Position numbers and translations under genes: made by a program. Under the pieces are notes generated by a model that saw only the letters and a program-made list of their open reading frames with translations, did no database searches and had not been told where the DNA came from. Of a stretch of 64,000 nucleotides of DNA, positions 44,803 to 60,197 are shown in pieces. Position 1 is the stretch's first letter. The number at the start of each line of letters is the position of its first letter. The DNA comes from Luzula sylvatica (lineage: Eukaryota > Streptophyta > Magnoliopsida > Poales > Juncaceae): assembly GCA_946800325.1 (NCBI GenBank), contig OX326956.1, positions 15,541,167 through 15,605,166 of the forward strand, in the 5' to 3' direction.

Positions 44803-47800
44803 CACTAACACCTTCAAAAAGTTCAATTATGTTATTTTTTAAAAAAATGTTAAAATTGAAGTGGAACACAAGGAAAATACTCAATTTTCATATCATACTC
44901 AAAATCCTCCGTAATTGAAGACTAACACTCTCAAATTTCAATATTTTCAAAACTTTCTTAAAAATGCAAAAAATGAAGTCACCTTCAAAAAATTCAATAA
45001 GATATTTTTTTAAAAAATGTTAAAATCAAAGTGTAACACAAGGAAAATACTCAATTTTCATGTCGTACTCAATATACTCCATAATTGATGACTAACACAC
45101 ACAAATTTCAATTTTTTCAAAAATTTCTTAAAAACGTAAAAACCGAAGTCTAACACCTTCAAAAAAATTAAATTAAGATATTTTTATAAAAATACTTAAA
45201 ATTTAAGTGTAACAGAGCAAAATACTCAATTTTCATGTCGTACTCAAAATACTCCGTAATTGAAGACTAACACCTTCAAAAAGTTCTATTAATTTTTTTT
45301 TATAAAAATGTTAAAATTGAAGTGTAACACAAGGAAAATACTCAATTTTCATTCCGTACTCAATATACTCCATAATTGAAGACTAACACACACAAATTTC
45401 AATTTTTTCAAAAATATCTCAAAAATGCAAAAACAGAAGTCTAACACCTTCAAAAAATTCAATCAAGCTATTTTTATAAAAATTGTTAAAATTTAAGTGT
45501 GACACAAACAAAATACTCAATTTTCATGCCGTACTCAAAATACTCCGTAATTGAAGACTAACACACCCAAATTTAAAAAAAATTTCTTAAAATGCAAAAA
45601 CACATGTCTAACACATTCAAAAAATTCAATTATAATATTTTTTCAAAAAAAGTTAAAATTGAAGTGTAACACAAGCAAAATACTCAATTTTAATGTCGTA
45701 CTCAAAATACTCCGTAATTGAAGACTAACACACAAACATTTCATTTTTTTGAAAGCTTTCTTAAAACTACAATAACTGAAGTCCGACACCATCAAAATAT
45801 TCAATTAAGATATTTTTTAAAAGAATGTTAAAATATAAGTTTAACACATGGAAAATACTCAATTTTCATGTCGTACTCAAAATACTCCGGAATTGAAAAA
45901 TAACACACACAAATTTCATTTTTTTCAAAACTTTCTTAAAAATGTAAAATCTGAAATCTAAGACCTTCAAAAAATTCAAACAAGATATTTTTTAAAAAAA
46001 AGTTAAAATTGAAGTGTAACACAAGCAAAATACCCAATTTTCATGTCCTACTCAAAATACTCCATAATTGATGACTAACACACACAAATTTAATTTTTTT
46101 CAAAAATTTCTTAAAAAAGCAAAAACTGAAGTCTAACACCTTCAAAAAATTCAATTATGATATTTTTATAAAAATAGTTAAAATTTCAGTGTAACACAAG
46201 CAAAATACTCAATTTTCATGTCGTACTCAAAATACTCCGTAATTGAATTCTAACTCACACAAATTTCAATTTTTTCAAAAAATTCTTAAAAATGCAAAAA
46301 TTGAAGTCTAACACCTTCAAAAAGTTCAATTCTGATATTTTTAAAATAAATGTTAAAATTGAAGTGGAACACAAGGAAAATACTCAATTTTCATATCGTA
46401 CTCAAAATACTCCGTAATTGAAGACTAACACACACAAATTTCAATGTTTCCAAAACTTTCTTAAAAATGCAAAAAATGAAGTCTAACACCTTCAAAAAAT
46501 TCAATAAGATATTTTTTAAAAAAATGTTAAAATCGAAGTGTAACACAAGAAAAATACTCAATTTTCATGTCGTACTCAATATGCTCCATAATTGAAGACT
46601 AACACACACAAATTTCAATGTTTTCAAAACTTTCTTAAAAATGCAAAAAATGAAGTCTAACACCTTCAAAAAATTCGATTAAGATATTTTTATAAAAATA
46701 CTTAAAATTTAAGTGTAACACAAGCAAAATACTCAATTTTCATGTCGTACTGAAAATACTCCATAATTGAAGACTAACACACAAAAATTTCATTTTTTTG
46801 AAGGCTTTCTTAAAACTACAAAAACTGAAGTCTAACACCTTCAAAATATTCAATTAAGAAATTTTTTAAAAGAATGTTAAAATTTAAGTTTAACACATGG
46901 AAAATACTCAATTTTCAAGTCGTACTCAAAATACTCCGTAATTGAAGAATAACACACACAAATTTCAATTTTTTCAAAACTTTCTTAAAAATGCAAAAAC
47001 TGAAATCTATGTCGTACTCAAAATACTCCATAATTGAAGACTAACACACAGAAATTTAAAATTTTTCAAAAAATTCTTAAAAATGCAAAAATAGAAGTGT
47101 AACACCTTCAAAAAGTTCAATTATGATATTTTTTAAAAAAATGTTAAAATTGAAGTGGAACACAAGGAAAATACTCAATTTTCAAATCGTACTCAAAATA
47201 CTCCGTAATTGAAGACTAACACTCACAAATTTCAATATTTTCAAAACTTTCTTAAAATTGCAAAAAATGAAGTCTTAGACCTTCAACAAATTCAATAATA
47301 TATTTTTTTAAAAAATGTTAAAATCGAAGTGTAACACAAGGAAAATACTCAATTTTCATGTCGTACTCAATATACTCCATAATTGATGACTAACACACAC
47401 AAATTTCAATTTTTTGAAAACTTCCATAAAAATGCAAAAGCTGAAATCTAAGACCTTCAAAAAATTCAAACAACAAATTTTTTTTAAAAAATGTTAAAAT
47501 TGAAGTGTAACACAAGCAAAATACCCAATTTTCATGTCATACTCAAAATACTCCGTAATTGATGACTAAAACACACAAATTTAAATTTTTTCAAAAATAT
47601 CTTAAAAACGCAAAAACTGAAGTCTAACACCTTCAAAAAATTCAATTAAGATATTTTTATAAAAATAGTTAAAATTTAAGTTTAACACAAGCAAAATACT
47701 CAATTTTCATGTCGTACTCAAAATACTCCGTAATTGAAGACTAACACACATAAATTTCAATTTTTTCAAAAAATTGTTAAAAATGCAAAAATAGAAGTCT

Positions 47801-50800
47801 ATCACCTTCAAAAAGTTCAATTATGATATTTTTTAAAATTTTTTTAAAATTGAAGTGGAACACAAGGAAAATACTTAATTTTCATATCGTACTCAAAATA
47901 CTCCGTAATTGAAGACTAACACACAAAAATTTAATTTTTCTGAAAACTTTCTTAAAAATGCAAAAACTGAAATCTATGCCGTACTCAAAATACTCCATAA
48001 TTGAAGACTAACACACATAAATTTAAATTTTTTCAAAATTTTTTTTAAAAATGCAAAAACTGAAATCTAGGACCTTCAAAAAATTCAAAAAAGATATGTT
48101 TTTAAAAAATGTTAAAATTGAAGTGTAACACAAGCAAAATACCCAATTTTCATGTCGTACTCAAAATACTTCATAATTGATGACTAACACACACAAATTT
48201 GAATTTTATCAAAATTTTCTTAAAAACGCAAAAACTGAAGTCTAACACCTTCAAAAAATTCGATTAAGATATTTTTATAAAAATACTTAAAAATTTAAGT
48301 GTAACACAAGCAAAATACTCAATTTTCATGTCGTACTCAAAATACTCCGTAATTGAAGACTAACACACAAAAATTTCATTTTTTTGAAGGCCTTCTTAAA
48401 ACTACAAAAATTGAAGTCTGACACTTTCAAAATATTCAATTAAGATATTTTTTAAAAGAATGTTACAATTTAAGTTTAACACATGGAAAATACTCAATTT
48501 TCATGTCGTACTCAAAATACTCCGTAATTGAAGAATAACACACACAAATTTCAATTTTTCCAAAACGTTCTTAAAAATGCAAAAACTGAAATCTAAGACC
48601 TTCAAAAAATTCAAACAAGATATTTTTTAAAAAAATGTTAAAATTGAAGTGTAACACAAGCAAAATACCCAATTTTCATGTCGTACTCAAAATAGTCCAT
48701 CATTGATGACTAACACACACAAATTTAAATTTTTTCAAAAATTTCTTTAAAACATAAAAACTGAAGTCTAACCCCTTCAAAAAAATTCAATTAAGATATT
48801 CTTATAAAAATAGTTAAAATTTAAGTTTAACACAAGCGAACAAAGTTCAATTTTTTCAAAAAATTCTTAAAAAGGGAAAAATAGAAGTCTTACACCTTCA
48901 AAACGTTCAATTATGATATTTTTTAAAAAAATGTTAAAATTGAATTGGAACACAAGGAAAATACTCAATTTTCAAATCGTACTCAAAATACTCCGTAATT
49001 GAAGACTAACACTCACAAATTTCAATATTTTCAAAACTTTCTTAAAATTGCAAAAAATGAAGTCTTAGACCAACAAAAAATTCGATAAGATATTTTTAAA
49101 AAAAATGTTAAAATCGAAGTGTAACACAAGGAAAATACTCAATTTTCATGTCGTACTCAATATACTCCATAATTGATGACTGACACACAAAAATTTCAAT
49201 TTTTTCAAAACTTTCTTAAAAATGCAAAAACTGAAATCTAAGACCTTCAAAAAATTCAAACAACATATTTTTTTTAAAAAATGTTAAAATTGAAGTGTAA
49301 CACAAGCAAAATACCCAATTTTCATTTCATACTCAAAATACTCCGTAATTGATGACTAAAACACACAAATTTAATTTTTTTCAAAAATATATTAAAAACG
49401 CAAAAACTGAAGTCTAACAGCTTCAAAAAATTCAATTAAGATATTTTTATAAAAATAGTTAAAATTTAAGTTCAACACAAGCAAAATACTCAATTTTCAT
49501 GTCGTACTCAAAATACTCCGTAATTGAAGACTAACACACACAAATTTCAATTTTTTCAAAAAATTCATAAAAATGCAAAAATAGAAGTCTAACACCTTCA
49601 AAAAGTTCAATTATGATATTTTTTAAAAAAAAGTTAAAATTGAAGTGGAACACAAGGAAAATACTCAATTTGCATATCGTACTCAAAATACTCCGTAATT
49701 GAAGACTAACACACACACAATTCAATGTTTTCAAAACGTTCTTAAAAATGCAAAAAATGAAGTCTAACACCTTCAAAAAATTCTATTAAAATATTTTTTA
49801 TAACAATGTTAAAATTGAAGTGTAACATATGGAAAATACTCAATTTTCATGTAGTACTCAATATACTCCATAATTGAAGACTGACACACACAAATTTCAA
49901 TTTTTTCAAAATTATCTTAAAAATGCAAAAACTGAAGTCTAACACCTTCAAAAAAGTCAATCAAGCCATTTTTATAAAAATTGTTAAAATTTAATTGTGA
50001 CACAAGCAAAATACTCAATTTTCATGCCGTACTCAAAATACTCCGTAATTGAAGACTAACACACCCAAATTTTTAAAAAATTTCTTAAAAATGCAAAAAC
50101 ACATGTCTAACACATTCAAAAAAATTCAATTATGATATTTTTTTCAAAAAAATTTAAAATTGAAGTGTAACACAAGCAAAATACTCAATTTTTATGTCGT
50201 ACTGAAAATACTCCGTAATTGAAGACTAACACACAAACATTTCAATTTTTTGAAAGCTTTCTTAAAACTACAATAACTGAAGTCTGACACCTTCAAAATA
50301 TTCAATTAAGATATTTTTTAAAAGAATGTTAAAATATAAGTTTAACACATGGAAAATACTCAATTTTCATGTCGTACTCAAAACACTCCGTAATTGAAGA
50401 ATAACACACACAAATTTCAATTTTTTCAAATATTTCTTAAAAATGTAAAAACTGAAACTAAGACCTTCAAAAAATTCAATCAAGAAATATTTTAAAAAAA
50501 AGTTAAAATTGAAGTGTAACACAGGCAAAATACCAAATTTTCATGTCGTACTCGAAATACTCCATAATTGATGACTAACACACACAAATTTAAAATTTTT
50601 TCAAAAATTTCTTAAAAATGCAAAAACTGAAGTCCACCTTCAAAAAATTCGATTAAGATATTTTTATTAAAATACTTAAAATTTAAGTGTAACACAAGCA
50701 AAATACTCAATTTTCATGTCGTACTCAAAATACTCCGTAATTGAAGACTAACAAACACAAATTTCAATTTTTTCATAAAATTCTTAAAAATGCAAAAATA

Positions 50801-53800
50801 GAAGTCTAACACCTTCAAAAAGTTCAATTATGATATTTTAAAAAAAAATGTTAAAATTGAAGTGGAACACAAGGAAAATACTCAATTTTCATATCGTACT
50901 CAAAATACTCCGTAATTGAAGACTAACACACACAAATTTAAATTTTTTCAAAACATTTCTAAAAAATGCAAAAACTGAAGTCTAACACCTTCAAAAAATT
51001 CAATCAAGCTATTTTTTTATCAAAATAGTTAAAATCGAAGTGTAACACAAGCTAAGTACTCAATTTTCATGTCGTACTCAATATACTCCATAATTGATGA
51101 CTAACACACACAAATTTCAATTTTTTTCAAAACTTTCTTAAAAATACAAAAACTGAAATCTAAGAGCTTCAAAAAATTCAAACAAGATATTTTTTAAAAA
51201 AAATGTTTAAATTGAAGCGTAACACAAGAAAAATACCCAATTTTCATGTAGTACTCAAAATACTCCGTAATTGATGACTAAAACACACAAATTTAAATTT
51301 TTTCAAAAATTTCTTAAAAATGCAAAAATTGAAGTCTAACACCTTCAAAAAATTCAATTAAGATATTTTTATAAAAATACATAAAATTTAAGTGTAACAC
51401 AAGCAAAATACTCAATTTTCATGTCGTACTCAAAATACTCCGTAATTGAAGACTAACACACACAAATTTCAATTTTTTCAAAAAATTCATAAAAATGCAA
51501 AAATAGAAGTCTAACACCTTCAAAAAGTTCAATTATGATATTTTTTTAAAAAAAGTTAAAATTGAAGTGGAACACAAGGAAAATACTCAATTTGCATATC
51601 GTACTCAAAATACTCCGTAATTGAAGACTAACACACACACATTTCAATGTTTTCAAAACGTTCTTAAAAAAGCAAAAACTGAAGTCTAACACCTTCAAAA
51701 AATTCTATTAAAATATTTTTTATAAAAATGTTAAAATTGAAGTGTAACATAAGGAAAATACTAAATTTTCATGTAGTACTCAATATACTCCATAATTGAA
51801 GACTGACACACACAAATTTCAATATTTTCAAAATTATCTTAAAAATGCAAAAACTGAAGTCTAACACCTTCAAAAAATTCAATCAAGCTATTTTTATAAA
51901 AATTGTTAAAATTTAATTGTGACACAAGCAAAATACTCAATTTTCATGCCGTACTCAAAATACTCCGTAATTGAAGACTAACACACCCAAATTTTTAAAA
52001 AATTTCTTAAAAATGCAAAAACACATGTCTAACACATTAAAAAAAATTCAATTATGATATTTTTTTCAAAAAAAGTTAAAATTGAAGTGTAACACAAGCA
52101 AAATACTCAATTTTTATGTCGTACTGAAAATACTCCGTAATTGAAGACTAACACACAAAAATTTCATTTTTTTGAAAGCTTTCTTAAAACTACAATAACT
52201 GAAGTCTGACACCTTCAAAATATTCAATTAAGATATTTTTTAAAAGAATGTTAAAATATAAGTTTAACACAAGGAAAATACTCAATTTTCATGTCGTACT
52301 CAATATACTCCGTAATTGAAGAATAACACACACAAATTTTAATTTTTTCAAATATTTCTTAAAAATGTAAAAACTGAAATCTAAGACCTTCAAAAAATTC
52401 AAACATAATATATTTTAAAAAAAAGTTAAAATTGAAGTGTAACACAAGCAAAATACCCAATTTTCATGTCGTACTCGAAATACTCCATAATTGATGACTA
52501 ACACACACAAATTTAAAATTTTTTCAAAAATTTCTTAAAAAAGCAAAAACTGAAGTCCACCATCAGAAAATTCGATTAAGATATTTTTATTAAAATACTT
52601 AAAATTTAAGTGTAACACAAGCAAAATACTCAATTTTCATGTCGTACTCAAAATACTCCGTAATTGAAGACTAACAAACACAAATTTCAATTTTTTCAAA
52701 AAATTCTTAAAAATGCAAAAATAGAAGTCTAACACCTTCAAAAAGTTCAATTATGATATTTTAAAAAAAAATGTTAAAATTCAAGTGGAACACAAGGAAA
52801 ATACTCAATTTTCATATCGTACTCAAAATACTCCTTAATTGAAGACTAACACACAGAAATTTAAAATTTTTCAAAAACTTTCTAAAAAATGCAAAAACTG
52901 AAGTCTAACACCTTCAAAAAATTCAATCAAGCTATTTTTTATCAAAATAGTTAAAATTTAAGTGTAACACAAGCTAAGTACTCAATTGTCATGTCGTACT
53001 CAAAATACTCCGTAATTGAATACTAACATACACAAATTTCAAGTTTTTCAGAAAATTCTTAAAAATACAAAAAGAGAAGTCTAACACCATCAAAAAGTTC
53101 AATTATGATATTTTATCAAAAAATGTTAAAATTTAAGTGTAACACAAGCAAAATACTCAATTTTCATGTCGTACTCAAAATACTACGTAATTGAAGACTA
53201 ACACACAAAAATTTCATTTTTTTGAAAGCTTTCTTAAAACTACAAAAACTGAAGTCTAACACCTTCAAAATATTCAATTAAGATATTTTTTAAAAGAATG
53301 TTAAAATTTAAGTTTAACACTAGGAAAATACTCAATTTTCATGTCGTACTCAAAATACTCCGTAATTGAAGAATAACACACACAAATTTCAATTTTTTCA
53401 AAACTTTCTTAAAAATGCAAAAACTGAAATCTAAGACCTTCAAAAAAATCAAACAAGATATTTTATAAAAAAATGTTAAAATTGAAGTGTAACACAAGCA
53501 AAATACCCAATTTTCATGTCGTACTCAAAATACTCCATAATTGAAGACTAACACACAAAAATTTAAATATTTTTCAAAAAATTTCATAAAAATGCAAAAA
53601 CTGAAATCTAGGACCATCAAAAAATCCAAACAAGATATTTTTTAAAAAAATGTTAAAATTGAAGTGTAACACAAACAAAATACCAAATTTTCATGTCGTA
53701 CTCAAAATACTTCATAATTGATGACTAACACACACAAATTTATATTTTTTCAAAAATTTCTTAAAAAACGCAAAAACTGAAGTCTAACACCTTCAAAAAA

Positions 53801-56800
53801 TTCGATTAAGATATTTTTATAAAAATACTTAAAATTTAAGAGTAAGACAAGCAAAATACTTAATTTTCATGTCGTACTCAAAATACTCCGTAATTGAAGA
53901 CTAACACACACAAATTTCATTTTTTTGAAGGCCTTCCCAAAACTACAAAAACTGAAGTCTGACACCTTCAAAATATTCAATTAAGATATTTTTTAAAAGA
54001 ATGTTACAATTTAAGTTTAACACATCGAAAATACTCAATTTTCACGTCGTATTCAAAATACTCCGTAATTGAAGAGTACCACACACAAATTTCAATTTTT
54101 TCAAAACGTTCTTAAAAATGCAAAAACTGAAATCTAAGACCTTCAAAAAATCCAAACAAGATATTTTTAAAAAGAATGTTAAAATTGAAGTGTAACACAA
54201 CAAAAATACCCAATTTTCATGTCGTGCTCAAAATACTCCATAATTGATGACTAACACACACAAATTTAAATTTTTTCAAACATTTCTTAAAAACGCAATA
54301 ACTGAAGTCTAACCCCTTCAAAAAATTCAATTAAGATATTTTTATAAAATAGTAAAAATTTAAGTTTAACACAAGCAAAATACTGAATTTTCATGTCGTA
54401 CTCAAAATACTCAGTAATTGAAGACTAACGCACACAAATTTCAATTTTTTCAAAAAATTCTTAAAAATGCAAAAATAGAAGTCTAACACCTTCAAAAAGT
54501 TCAATTATGATATTTTAAAAAAAAATGTTAAAATTGAAGTGGAACACAAGGAAAATACTCAATTGTCATATCGTACTCAAAATACTCCGTAATTGAAGAC
54601 TAACACTCAAAAATTTCAATATTTTCAAAACTTTCTTAAAATTGCAAAAAATGAAGTCTTAGACCTTCAAAAAATTCAGTAAGATATTTTTTTAAAAAAT
54701 GTCAAAATCGAAGTGTAACACATGGAAAATACTTAATTTTCATGTCGTACTCAATATACTCCATAATTGATGACTAATACACACAAATTTCAATTTTTTC
54801 AAAATTATCTTAAAAATGCAAAAACTGAAGTCTAACACCTTCAAAAAAATTCAATCAAGCAATTTTTATAAAAATTGTTAAAATTTAAGTGTGACACAAG
54901 CAAAATACTCAATTTTCATGTAGTACTCAAAATACTCCGTAATTAATGACTAAAACATAAAAATTTAAATTTTATCAAAAATTTCTTAAAAATGCAAAAA
55001 TTGAAGTCTAACACCTTCAAAAAATTCAATTAAGATATTTTTATAAAAATACATAAAATTTAAGTGTAACACAAGCAAAATACTTAATTTTCATGTCGTA
55101 CTCAAAATACTCAGTAATTGAAGACTAACGCACACAAATTTCAATTTTTTCAAAAAATTCTTAAAAATGCAAAAATAGAAGTCTAACACCTTCAAAAAGT
55201 TCAATTATGATATTTTTTAAAAAAAAGTTAAAATTGAAGTGGAACACAAGGAAAATACTCAATTTTCATATCGTACTCAAAATACTCAGTAATTGAAGAC
55301 TAACACACACACATTTCAATGTTTTCAAAACGTTCTTAAAAATGCAAAAAATGAAGTCTAACACCTTCAAAAAATTCTATTAAAATATTTTTTATAAAAA
55401 TGATAAAATCGAAGTGTAACACAAGGAAAATACTCAATTTTCATGTCGTACTCAATATACTCCATAATTGAAGACTGACACACACAAATTTCAATTTTTT
55501 CAAAATTATCTTAAAAATGCAAAAACTGAAGTCTAACACCTTCAAAAAAATTCAATCTAGCAATTTTTATAAAAATTGTTAAAATTTAAGTGTGACACAA
55601 GCAAAATACTCAATTTTCATGCCGTACTCAAAATACTCCGTAATTGAAGACTAACACACCCAAAATTTAAAAAAATTTCTTAAAAATGCAAAAACACATG
55701 TCTACAACATTAAAAAAAAAAAAATTCAATTATGATATTTTTTTCAAAAAAAGTTAAATTTGAAGTGTAACACAAGCAAAATACTCAATTTTTATGTCGT
55801 ACTCAAAATACTCCGTAATTGAAGACTAACACACAAAAATTTCATTTTTTTGAAAGCTTTCTTAAAACTACAATAACTGAAGTCTGACACCTTCAAAATA
55901 TTCTATTAAGATATTTTTTAAAAGAATGTTAAAATATAAGTTTAACACATGGAAAATACTCAATTTTCTCTTCGTACTCAAAATACTCCGTAATTGAAGA
56001 ATAACACACACAAATTTCAATTTTTTCAAATTTTTTTTAAAAATGTAAAAACTGAAATCTAAGACCTTCATAAATTAAAACAAGATATTTTTTTAAAAAA
56101 TGTTAAAATTGAAGTGTAACACAAGCAAAATACCCAATTTTCATGTCGTACTCAAAATACTTCATAATTGATGACTAACACACACAAATTTATATTTTTT
56201 CAAAAATTTCTTAAAAACGCAAAAACTGAAGTCTAACACCTTCAGAAAATTGGATTAATATATTTTTATAAAAATACTTAAAATTTAAGTGTAACACAAG
56301 CAAAATACTCAATTTTCATGTCGTACTCAAAATACTCCGTAATTGAAGACTAAAACACAAAAATTTCATTTTTTTGAAGGCCTTCTTAAAACTACAAAAA
56401 CTGAAGTCTGACACCTTCAAAATATTCAATTAAGATATTTTTTAAAAGAATGTTACAATTTAAGTTTAACACATGGAAAATACTCAATTTTCATGTCGTA
56501 CTCAAAATACTACGTAATTGAAGATTAACACACACAAATTTCAATTTTTTCAAAACGTTCTTAAAAATTCAAAAACAGAAATCTAAGACCTTCAAAAAAT
56601 TCAAACAGGATATTTTTAAAAAAAATGTTAAAATTGAAGTGTAACACAACAAAAATACCCAATTTTCATGTCGTACTCAAAATACTCCATAATTGATAAC
56701 TAACACACACAAATCTAAATTTCTTCAATAATTTCTTACAAACGCAAAAACTGAAGTCTAACCCCTTCAAAAAATTCAATTAAGATATTTTTATAAAAAT

Positions 56801-59800
56801 AGTTAAAATTTAAGTTTAGCACAAGCAAAATACTCAATTTTCATGTCGTACTCAAAATACTCCGTAATTGAAGACTAACACACACAAATTTCATTTTTTT
56901 CAAAAAATTCTTAAAAATGCAAAAATAGAAGTCTAACACCTTCAAAAAGTTCAATAATGATATTTTAAAAAAAAATGTTAAAATTGAAGTGGAACACAAG
57001 GAAAATACTCAATTGTCATATCGTACTCAAAATACTCCGTAATTGAAGACTAACACTCAAAAATTTCAATATTTTCAAAACTGAAATCTAAGACCTTCAA
57101 AAAATTCAAACAAGATATATTTTAAAAAAAAGTTAAAATTGAAGTGTAACACAAGCAAAATACCCAATTTTCATGTCGTACTCAAAATACTCCATAATTG
57201 AAGACTAACACACACAAATTAAAATTTTTTTCAAGAATTTCTTAAAAAAGCAATAACTGAAGTCCACCTTCAAAAAATTCGATTAAGATATTTTTATTAA
57301 AATACTTAAAATTTAAGTGTAACACAAGCAAAATACTCAATTTTCATGTCGTACTCAAAATACTCCGTAATTGAAGAATAACACACACAAATTTCAATTT
57401 TTTCAAAACTTTCTTAAAAATGCAAAAATAGAAGTCTAACACCTTCAAAAAGTTCAATTATGATATTTTTTAAAAAAATGTTAAAATTGAAGTGGAACAC
57501 AAGGAAAATACTCAATTTTCATATCGTACTCAAAATACTCCGTAATTGAAGACTAACACACAGAAATTTAAATTTTTTCAAAAAATTTCTAAACAATGAA
57601 AAAACTGAAGTCTAACACCTTCAAAAAATTCAAACAAGCTATTTTTTATAAAAATAGTTAAAATTTAAGTGTAACACAAGCTAATTACTCAATTGTCATG
57701 TCGTACTCAAAATACTCCGTAATTGAATACTAACATACACAAATTTCAAGTTTTTCAGAAAATTCTTAAAAATACAAAAAGAGAAGTCTAACACCGTCAA
57801 AAAGTTCAATTATGATATTTTTTCAAAAAATGTTTAAATTTAAGTGTAACACAAGCAAAATACTCAATTTTCATGTCGTACTCAAAATACTCCGTAATTG
57901 AAGACTAACACACACAAATTTAAATTTTTTCAAAAATGTATTAAAAACGCAAAAACTGAAGTCTAACACCTTCAAAAAATTCAAACAAGATATTTTTTAA
58001 AAAAATGTTAAAATTGAAGTGTAACACAAGCAAAATACCCAATTTTCATGTCGTACTCAAAATACTTCATAATTGATGACTAACACACACAAATTTATAT
58101 TTCTTCAAAAATTTATTAAAAACGCAAAAACTGAAGTCTAACACGTTCAAAAAATTTGATTAAGATTTTTTTATAAAAATACTTAAAATTTAAGTGTAAC
58201 ACAAGAAAAATACTCAATTTTCATGTCGGACTCAAAATACTCCGTAATTGAAGACTAACACACAAAAATTATGATAAAAATACTCAATTTTCATGTCGTA
58301 CTCAAAATACTCCGTAATTGAAGAATAACACACACAAATTTCAATTTTTTCAAAACGTTCTTATAAATTCAAAAACTGAAATCTAAGACCTTCCAAAAAT
58401 TCAAACAGGATATTTTTAAAAAAAATGTTAAAATTGAAGTGTAACACAACAAAAATACCCAATTTTCATGTCGTACTCAAAATACTCCGTAATTGATGAC
58501 TAACACACACAAATTTCAATTTTTTCAAAAAATTCTTGAAAATGCAAAAATAGAAGTCTAACACCTTCAACAAGTTCAATTATGATATTTTTTACAAAAA
58601 TGTTAAAATTGAAGTGGAACACAAGGAAAATACTCAATTTTCATATCGTGCTCAAAATACTCCATAATTGAAGACTAACACTAACAAATTTCAATATTTT
58701 CAAAACTTTCTTAAAATTGCAAAAAATGAAGTCTTAGACCTTCAAAAAATTCAATAAGATATTTTTTTAAAAAATGTTAAAATCGAAGTGTAACACAAGG
58801 AAAATACTCAATTTTCATGTCGTACTCAATATACTCCATAATTGATGACTAACACACACAAATATCAATTTTTTCAAAACTTTCTTAAAAATGCAAAACC
58901 TGAAATCTAAGACCATCAAAAAATTCAAACAAGATATTTTTTTAAAAAAATGTTAAAATTGAAGTGTAACACAAGCAAAATACCAAATTTTCATGTCGTA
59001 CTCAAAATACTCCGTAATTGATGACCAAAACACACAAATTTAATTTTTTCAAAAAATTCTTAAAAATGCAAGAAGTCTAACACCTTCAAAAAATTCAATT
59101 AAGATATTTTTATAAAAATACTTAAAATTTAAGTGTAACACAAGCAAAATACTCAATTTTCATGTCGTACTCAATATACTCCGTAATTGAGGATTAACTC
59201 ACACAAATTACAATTTTTTCAAAAAATTGTTAAAAATGCAAAAATAGAAGTCTAACACCTTCAAAAAGTTAAATTATGATATTTTTTAAAAAAAAGTTAA
59301 AATTGAAGTGGAACTTAAAGAAAATACTCAATTTTCATATCGTACTCAAAATACTCCGTAATTGAAGACTAACACACACACATTTCAATGTTTTCAAAAC
59401 ATTCTTAAAAATGCAAAAAATGAAGTCTCACACCTTCAAAAAATTCTATTAAAATATTTTTTATAAAAATGTTAAACTTGAAGTGTAACACAAGGAAAAT
59501 ACTCAATTTTCATGTCATACTCAATTTACTCCATAATTGAAGACTAACACACACAAATTTCAATTTTTTCAAAAATATCTTAAAAATACAAAAACTAAAG
59601 TCTAACACCTTCAAAAAATTAAATCAAGCCATTTTTATAAAAATTGTTAAAATTTAGGTGTGACACAAGCAAAATACACAATTTTCATGCCGTACTCAAA
59701 ATACTCTGTAATTGAAGACTAACACACCCAAAATTTTAAAACATTTCTTAAAAATGCAAAAACACATGTCTAACACATTAAAAAAAATTCAATCATGATA

Positions 59801-60018
59801 TTTTTTTTCAAAAAAAGTTAAAATTGAAGTGTAACACAAGCAAAATACTCAATTTTTATGTCGTACTCAAAATACTCCGTAATTGAAGACTAACACACAA
59901 AAATTTCATTTTTTTTGAAAGCTTTCTTAAAACTACAATGACTGAAGTCTGACACCTTCAAAATATTCAATTAAGATATTTTTTAAAAGAATGTTAAAAT
60001 ATAAGTTTAACACATGGA
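44803..60018. repeat. Satellite array, about 175-bp monomers (about 87 copies)
   Basis: The landmark GTCGTACTCAAAATACTCCG recurs every 174-178 bp (for example 50721, 50896, 51074, 51251, 51426, 51601, 51776). The most conserved part is TACTCAATTTTCATGTCGTA, then CTCAAAATACTCCGTAATTG and AAGACTAACACAC. The rest is A/T-tract rich and more variable. At least seven monomer subtypes are recognisable by words such as GTGGAACACAAGG, CACATGTCTAACACATT, AGCTTTCTTAAAACTACA, AAATCTAAGACC and AAGTCCACCTTC. They recur in similar but not fixed order, giving irregular higher-order repeats. Nucleosome-scale length is typical of plant centromeric or heterochromatic satellites. Open frames inside have no coding meaning. 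Confidence 0.97.
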
Positions 60019-60197
60019 TGATGAACGGGATTTTGGCGTGTTTTATGTCGTTGTGTTAAAACCCCGAACAATCAACAAAATTTGTAATCTATGTTTGTAC
60101 AGTGACAAATGTATAGATTCGTTCCACGGGGAGCAATTGCGTCAAAGATTAAATCAAAACTAGATGAGAAATAACGAAGAAAATTCACAGAAGATAG

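Noticed and set aside
49531..49776. Open frames inside the satellite (also 55868-56071)
   Set aside because: They repeat the same AT-derived peptides because of the satellite period; no evidence of coding.
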